Shown here: in pieces, positions 45,131 to 52,761 of the stretch
How positions within the stretch are numbered: the first letter of the stretch is position 1
Layout: every line of letters begins with the position of its first letter
Assembly: GCA_013112575.1 (NCBI GenBank)
Contig: JABFGG010000013.1
Location: 49,883 to 113,882 of the forward strand
Origin: Chloroflexota bacterium
GTDB lineage: Bacteria > Chloroflexota > Anaerolineae > Anaerolineales > UBA11579
Direction: 5' to 3'
Length of the DNA: 64,000 bases
Position numbers and translations under genes: made by a program
The notes under the pieces: generated by a model
What the model saw: the letters and a program-made list of their open reading frames with translations, nothing else
Databases searched by the model: none
Told to the model about the DNA's origin: nothing

Positions 45131-45778
45131 ATGACTGACCAGTTCCAACCCGAAGCGCGCATCGTCATCTCTGACCTGGAGACTCTCAAGGTACTCTCGG
45201 ACCCCCTGCGCATGCAGATCTTGGAGTTATTGACCAAGGAGCCTGGGACTGTCAAGCAAGTGGCGGAAAAGATGGGCCTATCACCCCACAAGCTGTACTA
45301 CCACGTCAAAATGTTGGAAAAGCATGACCTGTTACGCGTGGTAGAGACGCGTGTGGTTTCAGGCATCATCGAAAAGCACTTCCAGGTCACGGCTAAGGAA
45401 TTTGAGGTCGATCACGACCTGCTGACCTTTACTACAGATGAAGGCAAAGAGAATATCCACGCGCTGGTCAAAACTGTCCTGGACAGCACCCGCGATGATC
45501 TCTTACGCAGCCTTGACGCCCGCGCCGTTCAATTGGAACAAGGCGCAGAGCCTCATCCCCGCCACATGATGACCAAGCGTGAGACCAGCCGTATCCCGGA
45601 TAGCAGGGCCAAGGAATTTAATGAACGCCTCTCAGAATTGATGCGCGAATTCGAAGAAGAAGACGACCCCGATCATGGTGATGCGCATCCCTATGCGCTG
45701 ACCATCATCATGAACCCTAGCTTCTATTATCCTGATGCAAATGAAGGGCAAGCCGGCAATGACAGTAACTACGAGTAA
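45131..45778 (+). CDS. ArsR-type winged-helix transcriptional regulator
   Basis: 215 residues from ATG 45131; this start has GAGG upstream and lies just beyond the operator palindrome, whereas the longer frame would start inside the promoter. The winged helix is clear: LKVLSDPLRMQILELLTKEPGTVKQVAEKMGLSPHKLYYHVKMLEKHDLL (shown in shortened form: SDPLRMQILELL, KQVAEKMGLS, LYYHVKMLEKHDLL). The remaining 120 residues form an acidic, helical effector or dimer domain without metal-site cysteines. It overlaps the MFS gene start, so it is likely the local repressor of that exporter. Confidence 0.88.
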   Translation: MTDQFQPEARIVISDLETLKVLSDPLRMQILELLTKEPGTVKQVAEKMGLSPHKLYYHVKMLEKHDLLRVVETRVVSGIIEKHFQVTAKEFEVDHDLLTFTTDEGKENIHALVKTVLDSTRDDLLRSLDARAVQLEQGAEPHPRHMMTKRETSRIPDSRAKEFNERLSELMREFEEEDDPDHGDAHPYALTIIMNPSFYYPDANEGQAGNDSNYE

Positions 45779-47150
45779 ACCCCGCGGCATGCGCACCTTC
45801 CTGACCATTTGGGTGGGGCAGGTCATTTCGGTATTGGGCTCCGGCCTGACCAATTTTGCTTTGGGGGTGTGGATTTTTCAGCAAACCGGCGAGGCTACCC
45901 CCTTTGCCCTAACGGTCTTGTTCGGCAACCTGCCGCAAGTCTTGCTCTCTCCGCTGGCAGGCGCGCTGATCGACCGCTGGAACCGCCGCCTTGTCTTGAT
46001 CGTGGCTGATACCGGCAGCGCACTTACGACCTTCGGGGCTTTTCTACTTTTGCTCAATGGCGAATTACAAGTGTGGCACATTTTCATTATCGCTGCCGTT
46101 GGATCGGTCTTTCAGGGCTTCCAGGAACCGGCATATATGGCGTCAATTACGATGCTGGTGCCAAAAGAGCAGCTCGGCCGCGCTAGTGGCATGGTGCAAA
46201 TGGGACAGGCGTTGACCAGTTTGATCTCCCCTTTGTTGGCCGGTTTCCTTTTCGTCGCTATCGGTTTGGAAGGCATCATCCTGGTTGATTTTGCGACCTT
46301 CTTCTTTGCCATTGGTGCCTTGTTATTTGTGCGCATCCCACAACCCAAATCGAGCGTGGAAAGCGCAGAAGGTGAAAAGCCCTCTGTTTGGCAGGATGCG
46401 GCTTATGGTTGGCGATACGTCCGTGAACGCCAGGGCCTGTTTGGCCTCTTGTGGTATTTCGCCATGGTCAACTTTTTCCTCAATTTTTCCAGTGTGCTGG
46501 CCCCACCCATGATTCTTTCCTTCGCCGATGCGGATGCTCTTGGCCTTGTGCAGGCCGCGGGCGGACTGGGTATGTTGTTGGGCAGCATCATCATGAGTGC
46601 CTGGGGTGGACCCAAACGTGCCATCCTGGGTGTGATCGGTTTCATTAGTTTGATTGGTGTGGGCTTTTTGATCATGGGTTTGCAAGCTTCGATTTTAGTG
46701 ATCAGTGCTGGCATATTTATCGGCTTGTTTGCTATCCCCATTGCGGCAGGGACTTCTCAAGTGATCTTCCAGCGCAAGGTAGCCCCAGATGTGCAGGGGC
46801 GTGTGTTTGCCATCCGAGCGATGATCTCGCGCTCGATGATGCCCCTGGCCTTTTTGCTGGCCGGGCCTTTGGCTGATCGTGTATTCATCCCCATGCTTTC
46901 TCCCGGTGGCGGCCTGAGCGACAGCATCTTCGCGGCCCTTGTGGGGGTGGGAGCAGGCCGCGGAATTGGTTTGCTGTTCGTGTTTTCGGGTGCCTTCGTT
47001 GTGTTGGTCAGCATTTTAGCCTTTGCTAACCCACGCATTCGCAATGTGGAGAGTGAATTGCCTGATCTGCTTCCGGAAGATGAAGAAGAGTCAGATGCAG
47101 TAGAGGAGAACGTCAGTATAGACGCAACCCTCTTTCCATCGGAAAGTTGA
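45735..47150 (+). CDS. MFS exporter (EntS/MFS_3-like)
   Basis: Up to 471 residues with 12 hydrophobic segments. It opens FLTIWVGQVISVLGSGLTNFALGVWIF and has the loop AGALIDRWNRRLVLIVAD, the motif-A equivalent of the MFS_3 efflux group that includes enterobactin exporter EntS. Three in-frame ATGs lie at 45735, 45741 and 45759; all overlap the regulator gene, giving translational coupling. Its substrate is unknown. The C-terminal 45 residues are acidic and cytoplasmic. It ends before a bidirectional hairpin. Confidence 0.88.
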   Translation: MQMKGKPAMTVTTSKPRGMRTFLTIWVGQVISVLGSGLTNFALGVWIFQQTGEATPFALTVLFGNLPQVLLSPLAGALIDRWNRRLVLIVADTGSALTTFGAFLLLLNGELQVWHIFIIAAVGSVFQGFQEPAYMASITMLVPKEQLGRASGMVQMGQALTSLISPLLAGFLFVAIGLEGIILVDFATFFFAIGALLFVRIPQPKSSVESAEGEKPSVWQDAAYGWRYVRERQGLFGLLWYFAMVNFFLNFSSVLAPPMILSFADADALGLVQAAGGLGMLLGSIIMSAWGGPKRAILGVIGFISLIGVGFLIMGLQASILVISAGIFIGLFAIPIAAGTSQVIFQRKVAPDVQGRVFAIRAMISRSMMPLAFLLAGPLADRVFIPMLSPGGGLSDSIFAALVGVGAGRGIGLLFVFSGAFVVLVSILAFANPRIRNVESELPDLLPEDEEESDAVEENVSIDATLFPSES

Positions 47151-47164
47151 AGAACCAAAAAATC

Positions 47165-47191
47165 AAAAACGGCCCATCCGGGCCGCTTTTG
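47165..47191. terminator. Bidirectional terminator between MFS gene and upp
   Basis: A CGGCCC/GGGCCG stem with a four-base loop (47170-47185) has A's on the left and T's on the right, so it can end transcripts from both sides of this convergent pair. Confidence 0.8.
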
Positions 47192-47209
47192 TTATGTGAA
47201 AGTGTATGT

Positions 47210-47836
47210 CTACGCCGTACCGAACTGTCGATCCCCGGCGTCGCCCAGACCGGGCACGATGTAGCCAATGTCGTTGAGATGGCTATCCAGCACACCCAGA
47301 TAGATGGGCACGTCGGCATGATGCTTTTGCATTTCCTCAACCCCTTCAGGTGCACCCAGGATGCCCACGTACTTGATACGTGTGATGCCCCATTTCTTGA
47401 CGATATCTATCGTGGCAACGGCGGAACCACCGGTTGCCAGCATAGGATCCAACACAAAAACCATCGAAACAGTGGGTTCGGAGGGTAGCTTATTGTAATA
47501 CTGCACGGGCTGCAAAGTCTCCTCATCACGGTACAACCCAATGTGCCACACCTGTGCGGCGGGCATCAATCCCCATACCCCCTCGACCATGCCAAGCCCA
47601 GCCCGCAGGATCGGCACCAGGCCAACAGCATCTTCAAGTGTATGTCCGGCTGCTTCACCCATAGGGCTCATAACCGTTTTTGCTTTGGTCTTAAGGTCTT
47701 GGGTGGCTTCGTAGGTCAATAGGGTGGAGATCTCACGGACCAGATTGCGGAACTGCAAATGGTCTGTTTTCTCATCTCGTAAAGCTGTGATCTTGTGTTT
47801 TACCAGGGGGTGTTCGGAAACAAACACGTTCGACAT
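47210..47836 (-). CDS. upp: Uracil phosphoribosyltransferase
   Basis: A 208-residue salvage enzyme converting uracil and PRPP to UMP. It shows VPILRAGLGMVEG, the PRPP loop VLDPMLATGGSA, and the C-terminal GLGDAGDRQFGT that binds uracil; the length is standard. The ATG at 47834-47836 follows GAGGAG. A minus-strand TATAAT box lies at 47865-47870. It is monocistronic. Confidence 0.97.
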   Translation of the reverse strand: MSNVFVSEHPLVKHKITALRDEKTDHLQFRNLVREISTLLTYEATQDLKTKAKTVMSPMGEAAGHTLEDAVGLVPILRAGLGMVEGVWGLMPAAQVWHIGLYRDEETLQPVQYYNKLPSEPTVSMVFVLDPMLATGGSAVATIDIVKKWGITRIKYVGILGAPEGVEEMQKHHADVPIYLGVLDSHLNDIGYIVPGLGDAGDRQFGTA

Positions 47837-47967
47837 GCAAGCAACTCCTCATGTGGATTACTTCATTATAGCCCAGCGTCCGAGCCACCTATCTTAATAT
47901 TTTGTCTAGACAGGCCTGACATTATGGTTTGAAGGTTTGCTGGCCGCCTTCATGTATAATGAAACAC

Positions 47968-48993
47968 ATGAGCGAATCTTCCGAACGCCTGGTGAGTCCT
48001 GAGCCAAAGCCCGATGACCGCCTTGACCTGGCCCTACGCCCGCAGCGCCTCGTTGATGCCATTGGTCAGGATAAGGTCAAGGAGAACCTGGCGATTCTTA
48101 TTGAAGCGGCTACAAAGCGTAAAGAACCGCTGGATCACGTTTTGTTTTACGGCCCACCGGGCCTGGGCAAGACCACGCTGGCGCATATCCTCGCCAAAGA
48201 AATGGGTGTCAACATCAAAGTCACTTCCGGCCCGGCCATCGAGCGCCAGGGTGACCTGGCAGCTATCCTGACCAACTTTCGGGAAGGGGACGTCTTTTTT
48301 ATCGATGAGATTCACCGCCTGGGCCGTGCCGTGGAAGAGTTCCTCTATCCGGCCATGGAAGATTTTGTCATGGACGTGGTTACCGGCAAAGGCCCTTCAG
48401 CGCGTTCTATCCGCCTCAAGCTGCCGCGCTTCACCGTCATCGGTGCCACCACCCGTTTGGCCCTTGTCACCGCTCCTTTGCGCGCCCGTTTTGGTGCTAC
48501 CTTTCGCCTCGATTTCTACGATTTAAAAGCCACACATACTATCGTTGAACGCGCCGCTGAGAAGCTAGATGTGGGTGCCGAACAGGATGGCATTGAAGCC
48601 ATTGCCCAGCGAGCCCGTGGCACACCACGTGTTGCCCTGCGCTTGTTGCGCCGCGTGCGCGATTATGCACAGGTGCGTGCTGAAGGCATTATTACCAAAC
48701 CTGTGGCTGAGGAAGCCCTAGACTTGCTGGATGTGGATATCCTCGGTCTGGATGACATGGACCGGCGTGTGCTGCGTACTGTCATTGAAAAATATAATGG
48801 TGGTCCGGTCGGCCTTAATACCATCGCCGCTTCCATTAGCGAAGAATCGGACACGATCATGGATGTGGTTGAACCTTATCTCATGCAGCTCGGTTTCCTG
48901 GAGCGCACTTCGCAGGGGCGCACCGCTACCCAACGTGCTTATGAACACCTTGACCTGCCCTATTCACCTAAGGATCAGGGACGTCTCTTCTAA
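47968..48993 (+). CDS. ruvB: Holliday-junction branch-migration ATPase RuvB
   Basis: About 341 residues from ATG 47968 ([13 protein letters not shown]), the usual RuvB start; in-frame upstream codons are not plausible because a TATAAT box lies at 47955-47960, 7 bases before this ATG. Walker [13 protein letters not shown], Walker [11 protein letters not shown], sensor [18 protein letters not shown] and the winged-helix end [19 protein letters not shown] are present. RuvB drives branch migration with RuvA; ruvA and ruvC are not in the window. The message would be nearly leaderless. The next gene overlaps by one base (TAATG). Confidence 0.96.
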   Translation: MSESSERLVSPEPKPDDRLDLALRPQRLVDAIGQDKVKENLAILIEAATKRKEPLDHVLFYGPPGLGKTTLAHILAKEMGVNIKVTSGPAIERQGDLAAILTNFREGDVFFIDEIHRLGRAVEEFLYPAMEDFVMDVVTGKGPSARSIRLKLPRFTVIGATTRLALVTAPLRARFGATFRLDFYDLKATHTIVERAAEKLDVGAEQDGIEAIAQRARGTPRVALRLLRRVRDYAQVRAEGIITKPVAEEALDLLDVDILGLDDMDRRVLRTVIEKYNGGPVGLNTIAASISEESDTIMDVVEPYLMQLGFLERTSQGRTATQRAYEHLDLPYSPKDQGRLF

Positions 48994-49226
48994 TGGATCT
49001 GCAGGCTATTGCTCGTTTTATGATGATTGCTGGTGTGCTTGTTTTTGTGGTCGGCGCGGCATTATTCGTTTTGGGCCGCTTCGATCTCCCTCTGGGCCGT
49101 TTGCCGGGTGACATCCGCATTGAAGGGGAGAACACACGGTTTTATTTCCCCATTGCTACCTCCATCATACTCTCGATATTGTTGACCATTGGCCTCAATA
49201 TCTTCCTGCGTTTCTTCAACAAATAA
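48993..49226 (+). CDS. DUF2905 small membrane protein
   Basis: A 77-residue protein with two hydrophobic helices (about 5-25 and 50-72) flanking GRFDLPLGRLPGDIRIEGENTRFYFPIA, the conserved DUF2905 loop. Its ATG shares one base with the ruvB stop. It lies between ruvB and queA. Function unknown. Confidence 0.9.
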   Translation: MDLQAIARFMMIAGVLVFVVGAALFVLGRFDLPLGRLPGDIRIEGENTRFYFPIATSIILSILLTIGLNIFLRFFNK

Positions 49227-49231
49227 CTGCT

Positions 49232-50254
49232 TTGCGCACCGACGACTTTAATTACCACCTCCCCCCCGAGCGCATTGCCCAAACACCGGTCGAGCCACGC
49301 CACGCCTCGCGTTTATTGGTGCTGAATCAGGACCAAGATGAACTCACCCATACTCATTTTGCCAACCTCGGCGACTACCTGAACCCCGGCGATCTACTGG
49401 TCGTTAACCAAACGCGTGTCATCCCCGCCCGCCTCTACGCAAAAAAAGTGCCCAGTGGGGGCCGTGTTGAACTTTTGTTGCTCAACCGTCGTGACGACTC
49501 CACATGGGAAGCTCTCATCGGCGGCAAACGTATGGTTGCTGGCAAAGCCTTCACTTTGGAAAATGGTATCAAGGGTGAGGTCATTGAGGAATTGGATGGC
49601 CCCCGTCGCCTTCTGCGTTTCGCCCAACCCATCGATGACAGCCTGGAGGAGCTTGGCGAAGCCCCTTTACCGCCTTATATCCACACACCCCTGAACGACG
49701 CCGAACGCTACCAGACCGTATATGCACGAGAAGCTGGTTCTGCCGCTGCCCCCACCGCTGGCTTGCATTTTACACCTGAGTTGATGAGCTCTTTGAAGGA
49801 CAAAGGCGTGGGCTTTGCTGAGGTCACCTTACACGTAGGGTTGGACACCTTCGCCCCTGTGCATGAAGATGACCCGCGTGAACATGCTATTCATAGTGAG
49901 TGGTGCCAGCTAACGAAGGAAACGGCAGATAAGATCAATGCTGTTAAAGAGAACGGTGGGAGGGTTGTAGCGGTCGGTACCACCAGTGTGCGTGTTTTGG
50001 AAAGTGCAACCCGACAAACTCAAACTGGACAGAGCATCGCCCCCTATGAGGGAGCGACTTCCTTATATATTTTGCCGGGTTATGAGTTTAAGGTTGTGGA
50101 TGCCATTATCACTAACTTTCACTTGCCGCGTTCCACGCTGTTGATGATGATCAGTGCTTTTGCTGGTCGTGACCGCATCTTGCATGCTTACGCAACGGCC
50201 ATTGAGCAGGAGTATCGTTTCTATTCGTTTGGGGACGCGATGTTGATTTTGTGA
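49232..50254 (+). CDS. queA: S-adenosylmethionine:tRNA ribosyltransferase-isomerase QueA
   Basis: A 340-residue enzyme that transfers the ribosyl part of SAM to preQ1 in tRNA, giving epoxyqueuosine. It begins at TTG 49232, five bases after the DUF2905 stop. Family landmarks include DFNYHLPPERIAQTP at the start, RVIPARLYAKK, AAPTAGLHFTPELM, LHVGLDTFAPV and ITNFHLPRSTLLMMISAFAG. It completes a ruvB-DUF2905-queA run; its pathway partner tgt is at 16345-17469. Its stop lies 2 bp from that of the convergent HD-GYP gene. Confidence 0.96.
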   Translation: MRTDDFNYHLPPERIAQTPVEPRHASRLLVLNQDQDELTHTHFANLGDYLNPGDLLVVNQTRVIPARLYAKKVPSGGRVELLLLNRRDDSTWEALIGGKRMVAGKAFTLENGIKGEVIEELDGPRRLLRFAQPIDDSLEELGEAPLPPYIHTPLNDAERYQTVYAREAGSAAAPTAGLHFTPELMSSLKDKGVGFAEVTLHVGLDTFAPVHEDDPREHAIHSEWCQLTKETADKINAVKENGGRVVAVGTTSVRVLESATRQTQTGQSIAPYEGATSLYILPGYEFKVVDAIITNFHLPRSTLLMMISAFAGRDRILHAYATAIEQEYRFYSFGDAMLIL

Positions 50255-50256
50255 AC

Positions 50257-52656
50257 TCAGCGGGTAAGGCGTAGGTCACCTGTGGGGGTCTTTTCGCGTT
50301 TGCTTTGCCGTTCCCTTGCGATCACTTTGAGGAAAGCATTCACTACCTCGGGGTCGAACTGTGAACCAGCGTTGCGTGTAAGTTCCTCCACAGCTTCTTC
50401 GTGTGAGCGTGCTGCCCGGTAAACCCGGTCATCGGTAATAGCAATATATGCATCCACCACAGCAATGATGCGTGCCCCGATGGGAATAGTCTCCCCCTCC
50501 AAACCCTGCGGGTAGCCTGTACCATCGAATCTTTCCTGATGAGCGCGGATCAGTGGGGCCACGTGAGTTAGTTTGCTGATCGGCTCAATGATGGCCGCAC
50601 CCATATCCGGATGCTTTTTAACAATGTCACACTCCACTCCCGTTAGTGGCCCGGGCTTATTGAGGATCTCATCGGGGATGCCGATCTTACCGATGTCGTG
50701 CAGCATGGCCCCCCAACGCACTGCTTCACACTCCTCCTGAGAGCATTCCAACTCCTCAGCCGTCGATTCTGCCCATATCGCCAGTCGTTGGCTATGGTCC
50801 TGGGTGTAGCTATCGCGTACGTCAATGGCATTGGCTAATGCAGACACGGTTTGCAGGTAACTCAGTTCCAGTTCCTGGTAAAGATTGGCATTCTGGATGA
50901 CAATGCCTGCTTGCCTGGCAACCGACTCGATCAGGGCCAGATCCCGAAGCGTGAAGCGTTTGCTGGCTTTGGTGGTTATCAGGGCAAGGGAACCGATGAT
51001 GACCTCGCCTTGTGGGATTGGAACTGCCAAAGTTGCATGTAAACTGGCCCTGTTGGCCTCTTCAACCGGCAGGTCAAGCTTAGAATAATCTTCAAGCAAA
51101 AGCGACTCTCCGGTGAGGAAGGCTTTCCAAAGTGCGCCGTGGCCTTGGGGCTGGGGTATGTCGGATAGGGGTTCGGGGAGATTGTGATAATAGAAATCCG
51201 TCAGGCTTTTTTCAGCAATGTCACCTATCGCAATAGCAGCTATGTCTGCACCCACTAATCCAGCGGTCAAAGCTCCGATGCTTTGCAGGATGCTTTGAAG
51301 ATCAAGTGGGCCGCTGATGATGCGTGTGATTTCATTGACGTGCTGCTCCCGTGCTAGTGCTTCTGCCGTTTTTTCGAAGAGCCGCAGGCTGTTGATCGCA
51401 ATCCCCAGTTGGCCTGCAAAGGTGCTTAGCAGGCGTTCATCCTCTTCGGTGAAGGCATTCAGTTGTTTACTCTCGGCGTTGATCACGCCATACAGTTCGC
51501 CCCCTACCAATAATGGCACACACAATTCGGAGCGTGTCTCGGGATCGTAGGAAATGTAATCTTTGTCCTCACGTACATCTGTTGTATTGCGTGCCGTAAG
51601 GTCTGCTGCCACAGCACCAACAATACCTTCCCCGATCGCCAAAGTATCTTGATTCAATTCATCGTTTAGGCCGTGATAGGACGGATGTGACTGTAGGCGC
51701 TTTGTCTTTGGATGGAGGCAAACGACGCCGAAATTATCTGAGTAAAGCGTTTTCCCCATGATGTGGGTGGCCTCTGCGATCAACCCGTCTTCATCAGTGG
51801 CTTGGTTAGCTGCTGATGCTACTGCATGTAAGACACCCAGCTCCAGTAGTTGACGGTCGCGCTCGGCAGTTGCACTTTTCCGCGTGCTAATGTCTTCCAC
51901 GCTGCCTTCGTAATATATGGGGTTTCCATGCTTATCGCGGACCGCGATACCGCTCAAACTCACCCAGATGAAAGAGCCGTCGCGCTTTTTGATACGCTGT
52001 TCGTAAGCTGTGATGACATTCTCATTATTCACCCGGGCGCGGCTTTCCCGCATTTGCTGGCGGTCTTCAAATAACTCGGTAACACTCACCTGTAGCAATG
52101 CTTCCTGGCTGGGATAACCGAGCATATCTACTAATGCCTTGTTGGCTGCCATAAGCTGCCCGTCAACCCCCAGGCGGTATAGACCAACGGGAACACTATC
52201 AAACAAGCTTTGGTAGCGTTTTTCTGCTTCTTCCAGGGCCATCTGCTGTGCCTGTTTGTCCAGCACTCGTCGTACTACAACAGCCAGTCTCTCATACTGT
52301 GAGGGTGACTTGAGCAGGTAATCCTGAAGCCCGGCTTTCATGGCTTCCACAGCTACCTCTTCGGTGCCGGTCCCCGTGAACATGATCACCGGGCATTTTG
52401 GCTTGTGGGCCTTGATCTGCTTTACGACCTCGATCCCATTCGTCCAGCGGATCTCGTAGTCGGTGATAACGATGTCGTAGTTAAGGCTGGTGAGTGCCTC
52501 ATCCAGTTCTCCCTGGCTTGTGATCTCCGCAATGTGTGGTTTGTCTAGCTCACGATTCAACCCGCGTATCACCAGGGCGCGATCATCAGGATCATCATCA
52601 ATGATCAAGATACAGGGACGTACCTGCTCCTGGCTATCTGTCACGCTAACCTTCAC
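50257..52656 (-). CDS. Response regulator with PAS, GAF and HD-GYP output
   Basis: A 799-residue cytoplasmic signalling protein. The receiver domain (about 14-135) has DDDPDD near 20 and the phospho-acceptor Asp66 in VITDYE. A PAS domain follows (about 140-265), then two GAF domains (about 270-430 and 440-600). The HD-GYP domain (about 605-790) has HDIGK near residue 652 and ERFDGTGYP later, keeping both halves of the c-di-GMP phosphodiesterase signature. It lies about 100 bp downstream of the large histidine kinase gene on the same strand, the most likely phospho-donor. It would lower c-di-GMP. Confidence 0.92.
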   Translation of the reverse strand: MKVSVTDSQEQVRPCILIIDDDPDDRALVIRGLNRELDKPHIAEITSQGELDEALTSLNYDIVITDYEIRWTNGIEVVKQIKAHKPKCPVIMFTGTGTEEVAVEAMKAGLQDYLLKSPSQYERLAVVVRRVLDKQAQQMALEEAEKRYQSLFDSVPVGLYRLGVDGQLMAANKALVDMLGYPSQEALLQVSVTELFEDRQQMRESRARVNNENVITAYEQRIKKRDGSFIWVSLSGIAVRDKHGNPIYYEGSVEDISTRKSATAERDRQLLELGVLHAVASAANQATDEDGLIAEATHIMGKTLYSDNFGVVCLHPKTKRLQSHPSYHGLNDELNQDTLAIGEGIVGAVAADLTARNTTDVREDKDYISYDPETRSELCVPLLVGGELYGVINAESKQLNAFTEEDERLLSTFAGQLGIAINSLRLFEKTAEALAREQHVNEITRIISGPLDLQSILQSIGALTAGLVGADIAAIAIGDIAEKSLTDFYYHNLPEPLSDIPQPQGHGALWKAFLTGESLLLEDYSKLDLPVEEANRASLHATLAVPIPQGEVIIGSLALITTKASKRFTLRDLALIESVARQAGIVIQNANLYQELELSYLQTVSALANAIDVRDSYTQDHSQRLAIWAESTAEELECSQEECEAVRWGAMLHDIGKIGIPDEILNKPGPLTGVECDIVKKHPDMGAAIIEPISKLTHVAPLIRAHQERFDGTGYPQGLEGETIPIGARIIAVVDAYIAITDDRVYRAARSHEEAVEELTRNAGSQFDPEVVNAFLKVIARERQSKREKTPTGDLRLTR

Positions 52657-52761
52657 AGAAGCGGTTTGCTTTTAAATACCCCTCTTTTAGTACCTGTTTT
52701 TTGGAGCAGCCAGCATAAGATCTATTGCTAATTTGTAGGATTGTATAGTCTTTTTTTGCCA

